Below are positions 1 to 7,216 of a stretch of DNA of 46,632 bases, in pieces (the first letter of the stretch is position 1; each line of letters starts with the position of its first letter). This DNA is from Candidatus Halobonum tyrrellensis G22 (GTDB taxonomy: Archaea > Halobacteriota > Halobacteria > Halobacteriales > Haloferacaceae). The stretch lies in NCBI RefSeq assembly GCF_000495475.1, contig NZ_ASGZ01000044.1, positions 1 to 46,632 on the forward strand, written 5' to 3'. Made by a program: the position numbers and the translations under genes. The notes under the pieces are model-generated. The model made no database searches and was not told where the DNA came from. It worked only from the letters and a program-made list of their open reading frames with translations.

Positions 1-77
1 CGGGCGTCCGCGACCGCCGGGAGCGACGCGCCCAGCAGGGCGACCGCGAGCGCGGCCGCGAGGACGACGCGGATCAC
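1..77 (-). CDS. Partial secreted or membrane protein, N-terminus only
   Basis: Only the first 25 or so codons lie in the window; the gene runs off the left edge. The GTG start overlaps the TGA stop of the upstream coiled-coil gene in a GTGA, so the two are almost certainly co-transcribed and translationally coupled. The visible residues read M-I-R-V-V-L followed by an Ala/Leu/Val-rich stretch ending in A-D-A, which looks like a signal peptide or a first membrane segment. The function cannot be read from this fragment. Confidence 0.6.
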   Translation of the reverse strand, partial: MIRVVLAAALAVALLGASLPAVADA

Positions 78-601
78 AGCGCGTCGCGGAGGCGTTCGGC
101 GATGCCGGCGGGCGTCGACCCCGCCTCGTCGTCGCCGCGTGCCGCCTCCCCGTCGTCTCCCCCCGTCGTCCCGTCACTTGCCGCCGCGAGCGTCCCGTCG
201 TCGGGCGTCAGCGCGTCGAACGCGTCGGGGTCGTCCGGCGGGTCCGCGGCGGGCGCGGCAGGCGCGGCAGGCGCGGCGGACGCGTCCCGCTCCGGGTTCG
301 TGTCCGCCGAGTCTACGAGTTCCTCCGTGCGCGCGAGCGCGAGGTCGGCGCGCCGCTCCACGTCGCGGTTGACCGCGCGGACGCCGCCGACGTAGCCGCG
401 GAGCGCCTGCGTCGCCGCCTCCAGTTCGCTCACGCGGTCGTCGAGCGCGGCGAGCGTCGACTCCACCTCCGCGAGGCGCGCCTCCACGTCGGCGGCGTCG
501 TCCGGGTCGGCCGGGGCGGCAGCCCCGTCGCCCACCGCGCGTTCGACCGCCGCGAGTCGCTCCGCGAGCGCCGCCGTCTCGACCGTCGGGTCGTCGGACA
601 T
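74..601 (-). CDS. Acidic coiled-coil protein (DUF7310-like)
   Basis: This 175-residue protein starts at ATG 601. Residues 8-85 carry heptad-like patterns (ALAERLAAVER, VEARLAEVEST, LDDRVSELEAA) typical of a coiled coil. A central segment (GYVGGVRAVNRDVE) follows, then a long low-complexity tail rich in Ala, Asp and Pro that is probably disordered in high salt, ending in an IAERLRDAL helix. It overlaps the next gene by 4 bp. Haloarchaea carry a coiled-coil family of this architecture (DUF7310) paired with a small secreted partner; I infer membership from layout and composition. The same frame is open upstream to 919, but that part is Arg/Ser-rich and not haloarchaeal in composition, so the 601 start is preferred. 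Confidence 0.75.
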   Translation of the reverse strand: MSDDPTVETAALAERLAAVERAVGDGAAAPADPDDAADVEARLAEVESTLAALDDRVSELEAATQALRGYVGGVRAVNRDVERRADLALARTEELVDSADTNPERDASAAPAAPAAPAADPPDDPDAFDALTPDDGTLAAASDGTTGGDDGEAARGDDEAGSTPAGIAERLRDAL

Positions 602-659
602 GGGGCGGGTGGTCGCCCCATCGCTGATAAACCGTCGGGCGGGTCGGAGCCGAGCGCCG

Positions 660-833
660 TCACTCCGCGTCCGGTGCCGGTCTCGACGCGGGCGAGAGCA
701 CGCCGACCAGTCCGACGAGGACCCCGAGGATGGCGAGCGCGACGCCGCCCTCGGCGACGACGCCCGTCGACACGTCCGCGAGGAACCAGCCGAACAGGAG
801 CGCGAGCAGGCCGAGACGGAAGAGGAGAGACAC
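660..833 (-). CDS. Small two-helix membrane protein
   Basis: A 57-residue protein read from a GTG at 833. It has two hydrophobic segments, residues about 3-18 (LLFRLGLLALLFGWFL) and 25-45 (VVAEGGVALAILGVLVGLVG), followed by a short polar tail ending in D-A-E. The reading frame is open further upstream, but that sequence is the shadow of the divergent acetyltransferase gene, so a start near 833 is the sensible one. It is separated by 58 bp from the coiled-coil gene and points the same way. No family was recognised; small membrane proteins of this kind are common and mostly uncharacterised in haloarchaea. Confidence 0.6.
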   Translation of the reverse strand: MSLLFRLGLLALLFGWFLADVSTGVVAEGGVALAILGVLVGLVGVLSPASRPAPDAE

Positions 834-917
834 GGGTCGCGGTCCCGTCGGGAGGACATAGCGGTTCCGGATCTGTCGGATAGCAACCCCTTTGCCGGTC
901 GTCCGCGGCCGTCGGGC

Positions 918-1454
918 ATGGACGTTCGCAGGTACGAGGGCCGCGCGGACGCCCGCGGTATCGCCCGGGTGAACGCGCTCGCGTGGCGCGACGCCTACGA
1001 GGGGCTGGTGCCCGCCGCGGTGCTCGACCGACTGGACCCCGACCCGGACGAGGAGGCGGTCGACGGGTGGCACGAGGGACTCGCCGCCAACCGCCGGGGC
1101 GTGTTCGTCGCCGTCGAACGGCGCGACGGGAGCGACGACGAAACCGTCCGCGGCTACGCCGACGTGCGCTGGGGCGATGCGGGGACGAAGGCGTTCGTCG
1201 GCGAGGGCGAGGCCGACCTCAAGGCCGTCTACGTCGACCCGGACTGGTGGGGCGAGGGCGTCGGCACCGCGCTGTTAGAGCGAGTGCTCGACGCCCTCCC
1301 CGACTCCGTCGACACCCTCCGGCTGGAGATGCTCGAGGGGAACGAGGTGGGCCGGCGGTTCTACGAGGCCCGCGGGTTCGAGCGGACGGGGACGGCGAGC
1401 CACGACATCGGCGGCGAGTCGCACCCGACGGTGGTGTACTCGCGGGCGGTGTGA
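918..1454 (+). CDS. GNAT family N-acetyltransferase
   Basis: A 178-residue GCN5-related acetyltransferase starting at ATG 918. The acetyl-CoA pyrophosphate-binding motif is clear: V-Y-V-D-P at 104-108, then WWGEGVGTALL at 110-120. The C-terminal motif GNEVGRRFYEARGFE at 141-155 is the usual GNAT helix and strand around the thiolester. The family moves an acetyl group from acetyl-CoA to an amine; the substrate cannot be told. The N-terminal R-R-Y-E-G-R-A-D segment is the typical first strand and helix. The gene is alone, divergent from the small membrane protein and 106 bp ahead of ctaA. Confidence 0.88.
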   Translation: MDVRRYEGRADARGIARVNALAWRDAYEGLVPAAVLDRLDPDPDEEAVDGWHEGLAANRRGVFVAVERRDGSDDETVRGYADVRWGDAGTKAFVGEGEADLKAVYVDPDWWGEGVGTALLERVLDALPDSVDTLRLEMLEGNEVGRRFYEARGFERTGTASHDIGGESHPTVVYSRAV

Positions 1455-1560
1455 GTTCGGTCGGGTCGACCCGAGCGGGCGCGACCGGCCGCCGCCCTTC
1501 CGGTGAGTCGGTCGGTCCGCGATCGCGCGTTCTAAGTGCGAGCGATACCCAGATCCACCG

Positions 1561-2445
1561 ATGACACGCGGAGCCGATCGGGGTCGATTCACCTTTCGAC
1601 GGTACGCGGCGTTCACGACGGGCATGACGCTCACGCTGGTGATGCTGGGCGTCTACACCGCCGCGACCGGGTCCGGGCTGGCCTGCTCACAGCAGTGGCC
1701 GCTGTGTGACGGCGGCGTGCTCCCGCAGACCGTCCCCTCGTTCATCGAGTGGTTCCACCGGCTGTGGGCGATGGTGACGGGCTTTCTCATCCTCGGCGTC
1801 GCGGTGTGGGCGTGGCGGGCGGACAAGCCGAAGCGGACGCGGTGGGCCGCGGCTGGCGCGACGGTGCTCACGCCGCTGCAGGCGGTCTTCGGCGCGGTCA
1901 CGGTGACGTTCAACGGCCGGCTCCCGGGGGGTTACTCGATGCCCGTCCACGCCGCCCACTTCGTCACCGGGTTCGGCATCTTCGCGCTGCTTGCGTACAC
2001 CGCGCTGCTGTCGTACGAGGGCCGGTACGGCCGCGACCCGCTGACGCGGACGCGCGCGGCGCTCGGCGTCGCGCTGGCGTGCCTGCTCGCGAGCGTGGTG
2101 TTCTCGCGGCTCCCGCCGCTGTTAGATTACGCGCCGTGGGCGCAGGCCGCCTTCTACGGCGTCTCGCTCGCGGGGTTCGGCGCGCTCACGGGCGCGACCC
2201 GGTGGCTCGGCGACGTGGCCGACGACCACGGCGGCCGGTTCCGCCCCGCGACGGCGCTCGCGGGCGCGCTGCTGTTCGTGGCGATGCTGCTCGGGCGCGA
2301 CCTGGTGTACTACAGCCCGACCGTGCGGCTGGTGAACGCGGTGGTCGTCGCCGGCGCCGTCGCCCTCGTCGCGGGCGTCGGCTGGGCGCTCCGGCGCGAG
2401 GACGGTCCCGGCGCAACCCCCGTGTACGGGTCGACGGACGACTGA
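1561..2445 (+). CDS. ctaA: Heme A synthase (CtaA/Cox15 family)
   Basis: A 294-residue polytopic membrane protein that would convert heme O to heme A for cytochrome oxidase. The N-terminal half keeps the family signature: the loop Cys pair C42 and C49 in GSGLAC...WPLC, the E63-W-F-H66-R heme-ligand motif, and a second His site in MPVHAAHF (H130/H133). About eight membrane helices can be drawn. The C-terminal half (from about residue 155) has no intramembrane histidine at the places where bacterial CtaA binds its second heme; the only His is in a polar loop (DDHGG). It ends in a charged tail. A TTCTAAG box at 1527-1533 could be its promoter. No ctaB is adjacent. Confidence 0.9.
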   Translation: MTRGADRGRFTFRRYAAFTTGMTLTLVMLGVYTAATGSGLACSQQWPLCDGGVLPQTVPSFIEWFHRLWAMVTGFLILGVAVWAWRADKPKRTRWAAAGATVLTPLQAVFGAVTVTFNGRLPGGYSMPVHAAHFVTGFGIFALLAYTALLSYEGRYGRDPLTRTRAALGVALACLLASVVFSRLPPLLDYAPWAQAAFYGVSLAGFGALTGATRWLGDVADDHGGRFRPATALAGALLFVAMLLGRDLVYYSPTVRLVNAVVVAGAVALVAGVGWALRREDGPGATPVYGSTDD

Positions 2446-2556
2446 ACCCCTCGGGTCAATGCGGCGGCCCCCGAATCGGTGCGGCGGCCCGCACCACAGC
2501 GCGGGTCGACGCGGGCGAACCCGACGGCCGACGCGGGAGCCGCTCGGAACGCGGAA

Positions 2557-3612
2557 CTAGAACGTCAGCACTTCGACGCCGTCGGTCTCGTAGTCGGTCA
2601 TGGCGGCCAGGCGGTCGGGCACCGCGTCGAGTCCCACCTCGCGGCCGACCAGCGACCCCGGCGAGAGCTCTCCCGCCTCCAACAGCCCGAGGAGTTCGTC
2701 GTACCGGGTCGGCGGCATCCCGCGCGCGCCGAGGAACTCCACCTCCCACCGGGTCATGGTGTCGGTGGGGAGCGACACCTCGCCCTTCTCGGCGTCGGTG
2801 GTCAGCCCGACCTGGACGTGTCGGCCCCGCTGGCGGAGGCAGTCGACCGAGTTGCGGCACGTCTCCGCGCGGCCGAGCGCGTCCATCGACACGTCGGCGC
2901 CGCCGCCCGTGACCGCCTCGATGGCCGCCACCGGCTCCTCCTCGCGGCTGTTGACCGTCGCGTCCGCGCCCGCGGCGGCCGCGCGGTCGAGTTTCCCGTC
3001 GGCGATGTCGACGGCGACCACCCGCGCGCCGAGGGCGTCGGCGACGTGGACCGCCGAGAGACCGACCCCGCCGCAGCCGTGGACCGCGACCCACTCGCCC
3101 GCCGCGAGGTCCGCGCGGTGTGCGAGCCCGTGGAACGCGGTCATGAACCGACAGCCGAGCGCCGCCACGTCGCGGGCGGCCACCCCGTCGGGGAGCGGCA
3201 TCGCGTTGTAGTCCGCGCGCGGGACGTGAACCCGCTCCGCGAACGCGCCGGGCGCGTCGCGCTCGAACCCGAGCGCCCGACCGTCGAGACACGTGTTGCC
3301 GTGGCCGTTGAGACACTCGCCGCAGGCGCCACACCCCAGGTTGAACGGGACGGCCACGCGGTCGCCCTCCCGGACCGACTCGACGCGTTCGCCCACCTCG
3401 ACCACGGTGCCGGCGGGTTCGTGCCCGAGCACGAAGTCGAGGGGGACCTGATCGTCGGCCCACTGGCCGTGCCCCTGCCACGAGTGCCAGTCCGACCGGC
3501 AGATGCCGCACGCCTCGACGTCGACGACGACGCCGTGAGGGTCGGCCTCGGGGTCGGGCACGTCGGTCACGTCGAGCGGCTCCCCGTACTCGCGGAGGAC
3601 GGCTGCGCGCAT
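2557..3612 (-). CDS. Zinc-dependent alcohol dehydrogenase family protein
   Basis: A 351-residue medium-chain dehydrogenase. Catalytic zinc ligands are C38 (in ACGICRSDW) and the G-H64-E65 motif; the structural zinc lobe is complete with C94, C97, C100 and C108. The GroES-like N-domain is followed by a Rossmann fold with the GCGGVG turn and an acidic residue after the second strand (VVAVDIADGK), which favours NAD over NADP. The family oxidises alcohols or reduces aldehydes; substrate is unknown. It is convergent with ctaA and is followed upstream by the oxidoreductase at 3693 on the same strand, 80 bp away. Confidence 0.9.
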   Translation of the reverse strand: MRAAVLREYGEPLDVTDVPDPEADPHGVVVDVEACGICRSDWHSWQGHGQWADDQVPLDFVLGHEPAGTVVEVGERVESVREGDRVAVPFNLGCGACGECLNGHGNTCLDGRALGFERDAPGAFAERVHVPRADYNAMPLPDGVAARDVAALGCRFMTAFHGLAHRADLAAGEWVAVHGCGGVGLSAVHVADALGARVVAVDIADGKLDRAAAAGADATVNSREEEPVAAIEAVTGGGADVSMDALGRAETCRNSVDCLRQRGRHVQVGLTTDAEKGEVSLPTDTMTRWEVEFLGARGMPPTRYDELLGLLEAGELSPGSLVGREVGLDAVPDRLAAMTDYETDGVEVLTF

Positions 3613-3692
3613 GGTTGTGCCTCGTCGTTCGCGGACGGCGGGTAAAAACCGACGCGTCGCGGCGAGGAGCTACCACCCGGTGTTCGACCCGC

Positions 3693-4670
3693 TCACTGGA
3701 ACGACGGCAGGACCTCCGCCTCGTAGAAGTCGATCGCCTTCCCCTGCTCGTCACCGATCTGGTGGACGTACACGTGGTCGAACCCGGCGTCGATACACTC
3801 CTGGATCGACTCGATGTGGTCGTCGGGGTCCCGGGACGTGACGGTGCTCCCCTCGCGGATGTCGTCTTCGGATATCATCCGGCTCGCCTGCTCGAAGTGG
3901 ACGGGCGTCGGCAGTTCCTGGTTGAGTTCGCCCGGGAGCGACCCCTGCCGCCAGTTCTCGTGGGCGGTCGACACCGCCTCCGCCTCGGAGTCGGCGTAAC
4001 ACACCGAGATCTGCGTTATCGCCGGGCCGTCGTCGGGGGCGGGTCCGCCGGCCTCGCCGTGAACGTCGAGCAGGTCGCCCTGCGGGCCGGTGGTCCAGAA
4101 GCCGTCGGCGTGGTCGGCGCCGTACTCCGCGGCCTTCTCGCCGAACGCCGACAGACAGATCTCGGGGAGTTCGTCGGGGAGCGTGAACAGTTTCGCGTTC
4201 TCGACCGTGTAGTGCTCGCCGTGGTGGCTGACGTTCCGGCCGGTCCAGAGCTTCCGGATCACCTCGACGCACTCTTCGAGCATCTCCATGCGGACCTCCA
4301 TCTCGGGCCAGCGCTGCCCCGAGACGTGTTCGTTGAGGTTCTCACCGGTGCCGACGCCGAAGTAGAAGTCGCGGTCGGGGACCATCGCGGCGGCGGTGGC
4401 GACCGCCTGGGCGGTGATGACCGGGTGCATCCGGAACGCGGGCGCGGAGACGCCGACGCCGAGGTCGACCTCGTCGGTCGCCTCCGCGACGCCGCCGAGC
4501 GTCCCCCAGACGAACGGCGACTGCCCCTGTTCGACGAGCCACGGGTGGACGTGGTCGGCCGCCGAGAGGAACTCGAAGCCCGCCTCCTCGGCGCTTCGCG
4601 CGATATCCACCAACTCGTTCGGACCGAACTCCTCGCTCGACAGGGTGTAGCCGATGGCTGTATCAGACAT
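3693..4670 (-). CDS. LLM-class F420-dependent oxidoreductase, G6PDH-like
   Basis: A 325-residue luciferase-like TIM-barrel protein. The N-terminus (IGYTLSSEEFGP, then FEFLSAADHVHPW) and the FYFGVGTGENLNEHV loop match the F420-dependent glucose-6-phosphate dehydrogenase-like subfamily annotated as TIGR03557. The family uses coenzyme F420, which haloarchaea make, to oxidise or reduce small molecules; the substrate here is not known. The conserved WP-E-MEVR-MEMLEE-C helix and the FDHVYVHQIG strand near the end are both present, and the length is normal. It lies 22 bp from the alcohol dehydrogenase side gene's start region and may share a transcript with it. Confidence 0.87.
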   Translation of the reverse strand: MSDTAIGYTLSSEEFGPNELVDIARSAEEAGFEFLSAADHVHPWLVEQGQSPFVWGTLGGVAEATDEVDLGVGVSAPAFRMHPVITAQAVATAAAMVPDRDFYFGVGTGENLNEHVSGQRWPEMEVRMEMLEECVEVIRKLWTGRNVSHHGEHYTVENAKLFTLPDELPEICLSAFGEKAAEYGADHADGFWTTGPQGDLLDVHGEAGGPAPDDGPAITQISVCYADSEAEAVSTAHENWRQGSLPGELNQELPTPVHFEQASRMISEDDIREGSTVTSRDPDDHIESIQECIDAGFDHVYVHQIGDEQGKAIDFYEAEVLPSFQ

Positions 4671-4740
4671 GGTGAGCGTACCGGACGCGGTGGCCGCGCC
4701 CCGTTAGTTTCCGGGTCGCCCGGGTGTCGTGTAAAGCTGA

Positions 4741-4758
4741 CTGCCGAGTTGGCGGCAG
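4741..4758 (-). terminator. Possible rfcL 3' hairpin
   Basis: CTGCCG and CGGCAG form a perfect 6-bp stem around a 6-base loop 17 bp after the rfcL stop. Archaeal termination usually depends on T tracts, and none follows here, so this may only be a transcript-end structure. Confidence 0.25.
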
Positions 4759-4774
4759 GCTGGTGGCCGGCGGG

Positions 4775-6268
4775 TCAGAAGTCGCTGAAACTCGTCTGGC
4801 TGTCGTCGCCCTCCTCGCCGTCGACGCCCGCCGCTCGCTCGTCGGCGGCCTCGTCGGGTCCGCCGTCCGCGTCCGCGCTCCCGTCGTCCGCGTCGGTGTT
4901 CACGCTCCCGTCGTCCGTCTCGCTATCGCCGTCGGTCTCGCCGTCGTCCGCAGCCGCAGGGGTGCCCGCGAACGCGCCGCCCGCGTGCTCCTCGACGAGT
5001 TCCTCGCGCATCGCCGCCGCGTCGGCGACGACCGACTCCACCTTGTTGGTGGTCTCGCCCGACCCGGTGACGAACGAGACGTGCGACTCGTCGAGGTCGT
5101 AGGCGGCCGCCATCCGGACGGTGAAGTCGCGCGGCTTGCAGTGGTGGGTCATCGCCGCGAGGAACGGCAACAGCTCCCGCCGGGCGGTCGTCATCGAGAC
5201 GCCGCCCGCGGTCGCCAGTTTCCGGACGACGTGGTCGGCCGTCTTCGACGACGAGTGGTAGAACTGCGGGCGGCCCCACCGCGTCCACCCGCCCTTCGTC
5301 CCCTCGCGGGCGGCGGCGACGCCCGCGAGGTTGTCGCCCGCGTACCGCCAGTAGGAGTAGTCCTGCGTCGCCCTGACGCGGCCCAGCCACACGTCCGCGT
5401 CCGCGAGGTGGTCGTACGCGTGGACCGCCTCGTCCCGGTCGTACACCTTCAGCATGTTGTCCTCCAGCCACTTGGTGAGGTCGTCGGGCGTCTCGTCGAC
5501 GTCGTAACTGGAGTGGAGCACCTCGCGGGCGGAGTCGGCCTCCTTGAGCGCGAGATCGAGGAACGGGAAGATCCCCATCGAGCGGTCGCGGTCGCCCGTC
5601 ACCACGTCCTCCAGTTCGACCCGGTCGCGGCCGTCCGCGACGGCTTGCAGGTCGTTGACCGCGCCGCGGAGGTCGCCCGCGTTCCGCTCGGCGATCCGCT
5701 CTAAGGCGTCGGCGTCGAACTCGATCCCCTCCTTCCGGCAGAGGTCGCGGAGCACCGGGACGATCGAGCGCTTGCCCACGTCGCGGAACTCGATCTCGCG
5801 GGTCGCGTTGCGCAGGCCGCGGGACATGTCGTAGTACTCGTTGGCGATCAGGACGATGGGCTGGCCCGCGTCCTTCACGAGCGAGGTGACCGCGCCCGCG
5901 CCGCCGCGGTCGTAGTTGCCGTGGATGTTGTCCGCCTCGTCCATCACGATCAGCTGTCGGCCGCCGGTGTCGTCGGCGCCGCTCGACCCGCCGAGGGTGG
6001 CGTTGTTCGCCGCCCGGCCCGCGTACCGCTCGATCACGTCGGCGGTCCGCTGGTCGGAGGCGTTGAGTTCGACCGTCTCCCACCCCATGTCGGCCGCGAG
6101 CGCGTGCGCCGCCGAGGTCTTGCCGACCCCGGGAGAGCCGTGGAGCACGACCGCCTCGCGGTGGTCGTCCCACGACTCCGCCCACTCGCGGAACGCGTCG
6201 ACCGCCTTGTCGTTGCCGCGGAGTTCCGCGAGCGAGCGCGGGCGGTACTTCTCCGTCCAGTCGGTCAT
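4775..6268 (-). CDS. rfcL: Replication factor C large subunit
   Basis: A 497-residue AAA+ clamp-loader subunit that works with the small RFC subunit to place PCNA on primed DNA. Walker A is GSPGVGKTS at 44-52; Walker B is LIVMDEADN near 105. Sensor and RFC collar regions follow (WRYAGDNLAG, HHCKPRDFTVRMAAAYD). Residues from about 425 form a long Asp/Glu/Gly-rich linker, and the protein ends in QTSFSDF, a PCNA-interacting (PIP-box) motif. The start MTDWTEKYRP is the standard one for the family. A strong BRE/TATA-like element ends 18 bp upstream, suggesting a nearly leaderless transcript. An imperfect copy of the first codons and promoter is found at 7108-7170 beyond the toxin-antitoxin genes. 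Confidence 0.95.
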   Translation of the reverse strand: MTDWTEKYRPRSLAELRGNDKAVDAFREWAESWDDHREAVVLHGSPGVGKTSAAHALAADMGWETVELNASDQRTADVIERYAGRAANNATLGGSSGADDTGGRQLIVMDEADNIHGNYDRGGAGAVTSLVKDAGQPIVLIANEYYDMSRGLRNATREIEFRDVGKRSIVPVLRDLCRKEGIEFDADALERIAERNAGDLRGAVNDLQAVADGRDRVELEDVVTGDRDRSMGIFPFLDLALKEADSAREVLHSSYDVDETPDDLTKWLEDNMLKVYDRDEAVHAYDHLADADVWLGRVRATQDYSYWRYAGDNLAGVAAAREGTKGGWTRWGRPQFYHSSSKTADHVVRKLATAGGVSMTTARRELLPFLAAMTHHCKPRDFTVRMAAAYDLDESHVSFVTGSGETTNKVESVVADAAAMREELVEEHAGGAFAGTPAAADDGETDGDSETDDGSVNTDADDGSADADGGPDEAADERAAGVDGEEGDDSQTSFSDF

Positions 6269-6285
6269 CGTCGGAGGGAGGCGGG

Positions 6286-6316
6286 AGGCGCGGTTAGTGG
6301 TTTCGAAGGGTCACTC
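6286..6316 (-). promoter_or_regulatory. rfcL promoter and repeat copy 1
   Basis: On the minus strand this reads TTCGAAACCACTAACC, a good haloarchaeal BRE plus TATA-like box, about 25-30 bp before the rfcL ATG. The same 30 bp occurs at 7141-7170 with one substitution and one indel. Confidence 0.6.
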
Positions 6317-6379
6317 GTCGGTGCCCCCGACCCGCGAGTTCGCCGGACACGTTCGTCCCGCGTCACTCCTCGGTCGCGT

Positions 6380-6733
6380 TCAGGTCGAGCGCGGGGCGTA
6401 CCCCTCGTACGCGCCGTCGCTGGAGACGATACTGTCACCGTCGGACTCGACGAGGTGGAGCGCGTCGAACGGAGTGAATCCGTGGTCTTCGGCGTACGTG
6501 GCCGCCGCGACGACCGTATCGACGTCGCCGCGCACCTCGACGAGTCTCGCCGCGTTCGTGACGACCCGCTCCGCGTCTCGGTCTTCGCGATAGGCGACCA
6601 TCAGCAGTTCGATGAGCGTGAACTGGGACGTCCAGAGTTCGTCTTCGTGTTTCCGATACACCGTTTCGGCGGCCTCGCCGAGCCAGTCCTCGTCCTTGAT
6701 GAGAGCCAGCAGGAAATCCGTCTCGGCGTACAT
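6380..6733 (-). CDS. PIN-domain toxin, VapC-like
   Basis: A 117-residue PIN domain. The four acidic residues that bind Mg2+ are in place: D6 (YAETD), E42 (TLIELL), D90 (FTPFDALHL) and D106 (SSDGAY). PIN toxins are Mg-dependent RNases that usually cut tRNA or rRNA. The ATG abuts the stop of the AbrB-type gene with no gap, the standard order (antitoxin first) of a VapBC operon. The pair sits between rfcL and a histidine kinase, flanked by direct repeats of the rfcL start region, which suggests that it was inserted. Confidence 0.87.
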   Translation of the reverse strand: MYAETDFLLALIKDEDWLGEAAETVYRKHEDELWTSQFTLIELLMVAYREDRDAERVVTNAARLVEVRGDVDTVVAAATYAEDHGFTPFDALHLVESDGDSIVSSDGAYEGYAPRST

Positions 6734-6964
6734 TCAGCGCCCGGCCCCGTCCAGCGCCGCGTCGCGTGCCGCTTCGCGCAGTTCTTCCGCCGACGTCTCG
6801 ACGTCCGCGAACTCGTCTCGAAGCGCGTCGAGAGGGTCGTCCGCGACCGGGATCAGCTTGATCCCGTCGTGGACGTCGACGACGTGGTAGCGGTCGCCGT
6901 ACCGCTCTCGCATCTCCTTCGGGAGCGTCAGACGCCCCCGGTCGTCGAGCGTCGCGTCTGACAT
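6734..6964 (-). CDS. AbrB/MazE-type antitoxin, VapB-like
   Basis: A 76-residue protein starting at ATG 6964. Residues 2-45 form a swapped-hairpin AbrB/SpoVT DNA-binding domain (LDDRGRLTLPKEMRERYG, then YHVVDVHDGIKLIPV). The rest (DALRDEFADVETSAEELREAARD) is a helix expected to wrap and neutralise the PIN toxin encoded directly after it. A start nine codons further up is possible, but the 6964 start leaves a palindrome right against the ATG, which fits autorepression. Confidence 0.87.
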   Translation of the reverse strand: MSDATLDDRGRLTLPKEMRERYGDRYHVVDVHDGIKLIPVADDPLDALRDEFADVETSAEELREAARDAALDGAGR

Positions 6965-6979
6965 ACCGTCTCGTACGGT
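6965..6979. promoter_or_regulatory. Palindromic operator in front of vapB
   Basis: ACCGT and ACGGT arms surround CTCGT immediately before the antitoxin ATG. AbrB-type antitoxins repress their own operons through such sites. That this is the operator is inferred from its position. Confidence 0.4.
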
Positions 6980-7107
6980 GGGTATCGTCAAAAGGATTCC
7001 CCGAAACTCGTCGGTCTACCCATCCCCGGTGTCTCGACCGTAGCTCGTCTATCGGAGAGCGAGCGTATCGCATGTACCCGCGATATGCACACAGTTAGAC
7101 GGACTAC

Positions 7108-7170
7108 TCCGTCCAGTCCATCGACTACTCACTCGGTACGAGGCGCGGTTGGTGGTTTCGAAGGTCACTC
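7108..7170 (-). repeat. Degenerate copy of the rfcL promoter and first codons
   Basis: Minus-strand reading gives the rfcL-type promoter (7141-7170, about 29 of 31 positions matching 6286-6316), then ATG at 7121 and codons M-D-W-T-E followed by TAG. RfcL itself begins M-T-D-W-T-E-K. The copy therefore looks like a broken rfcL 5' end left outside the inserted toxin-antitoxin pair. Its promoter points toward vapB, 177 bp downstream. The rest of 6980-7216 shows no gene I can support. Confidence 0.65.
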
Positions 7171-7216
7171 CCCGGCCCCGCTCCGGGACCGACTCCGCTC
7201 GGCCGCTCCCACCGCG

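Noticed and set aside
602-919. N-terminal extension of the coiled-coil protein
   Set aside because: The added 100 residues are Arg/Ser-rich and overlap the small membrane gene in another frame; ATG 601 gives a normal acidic start.
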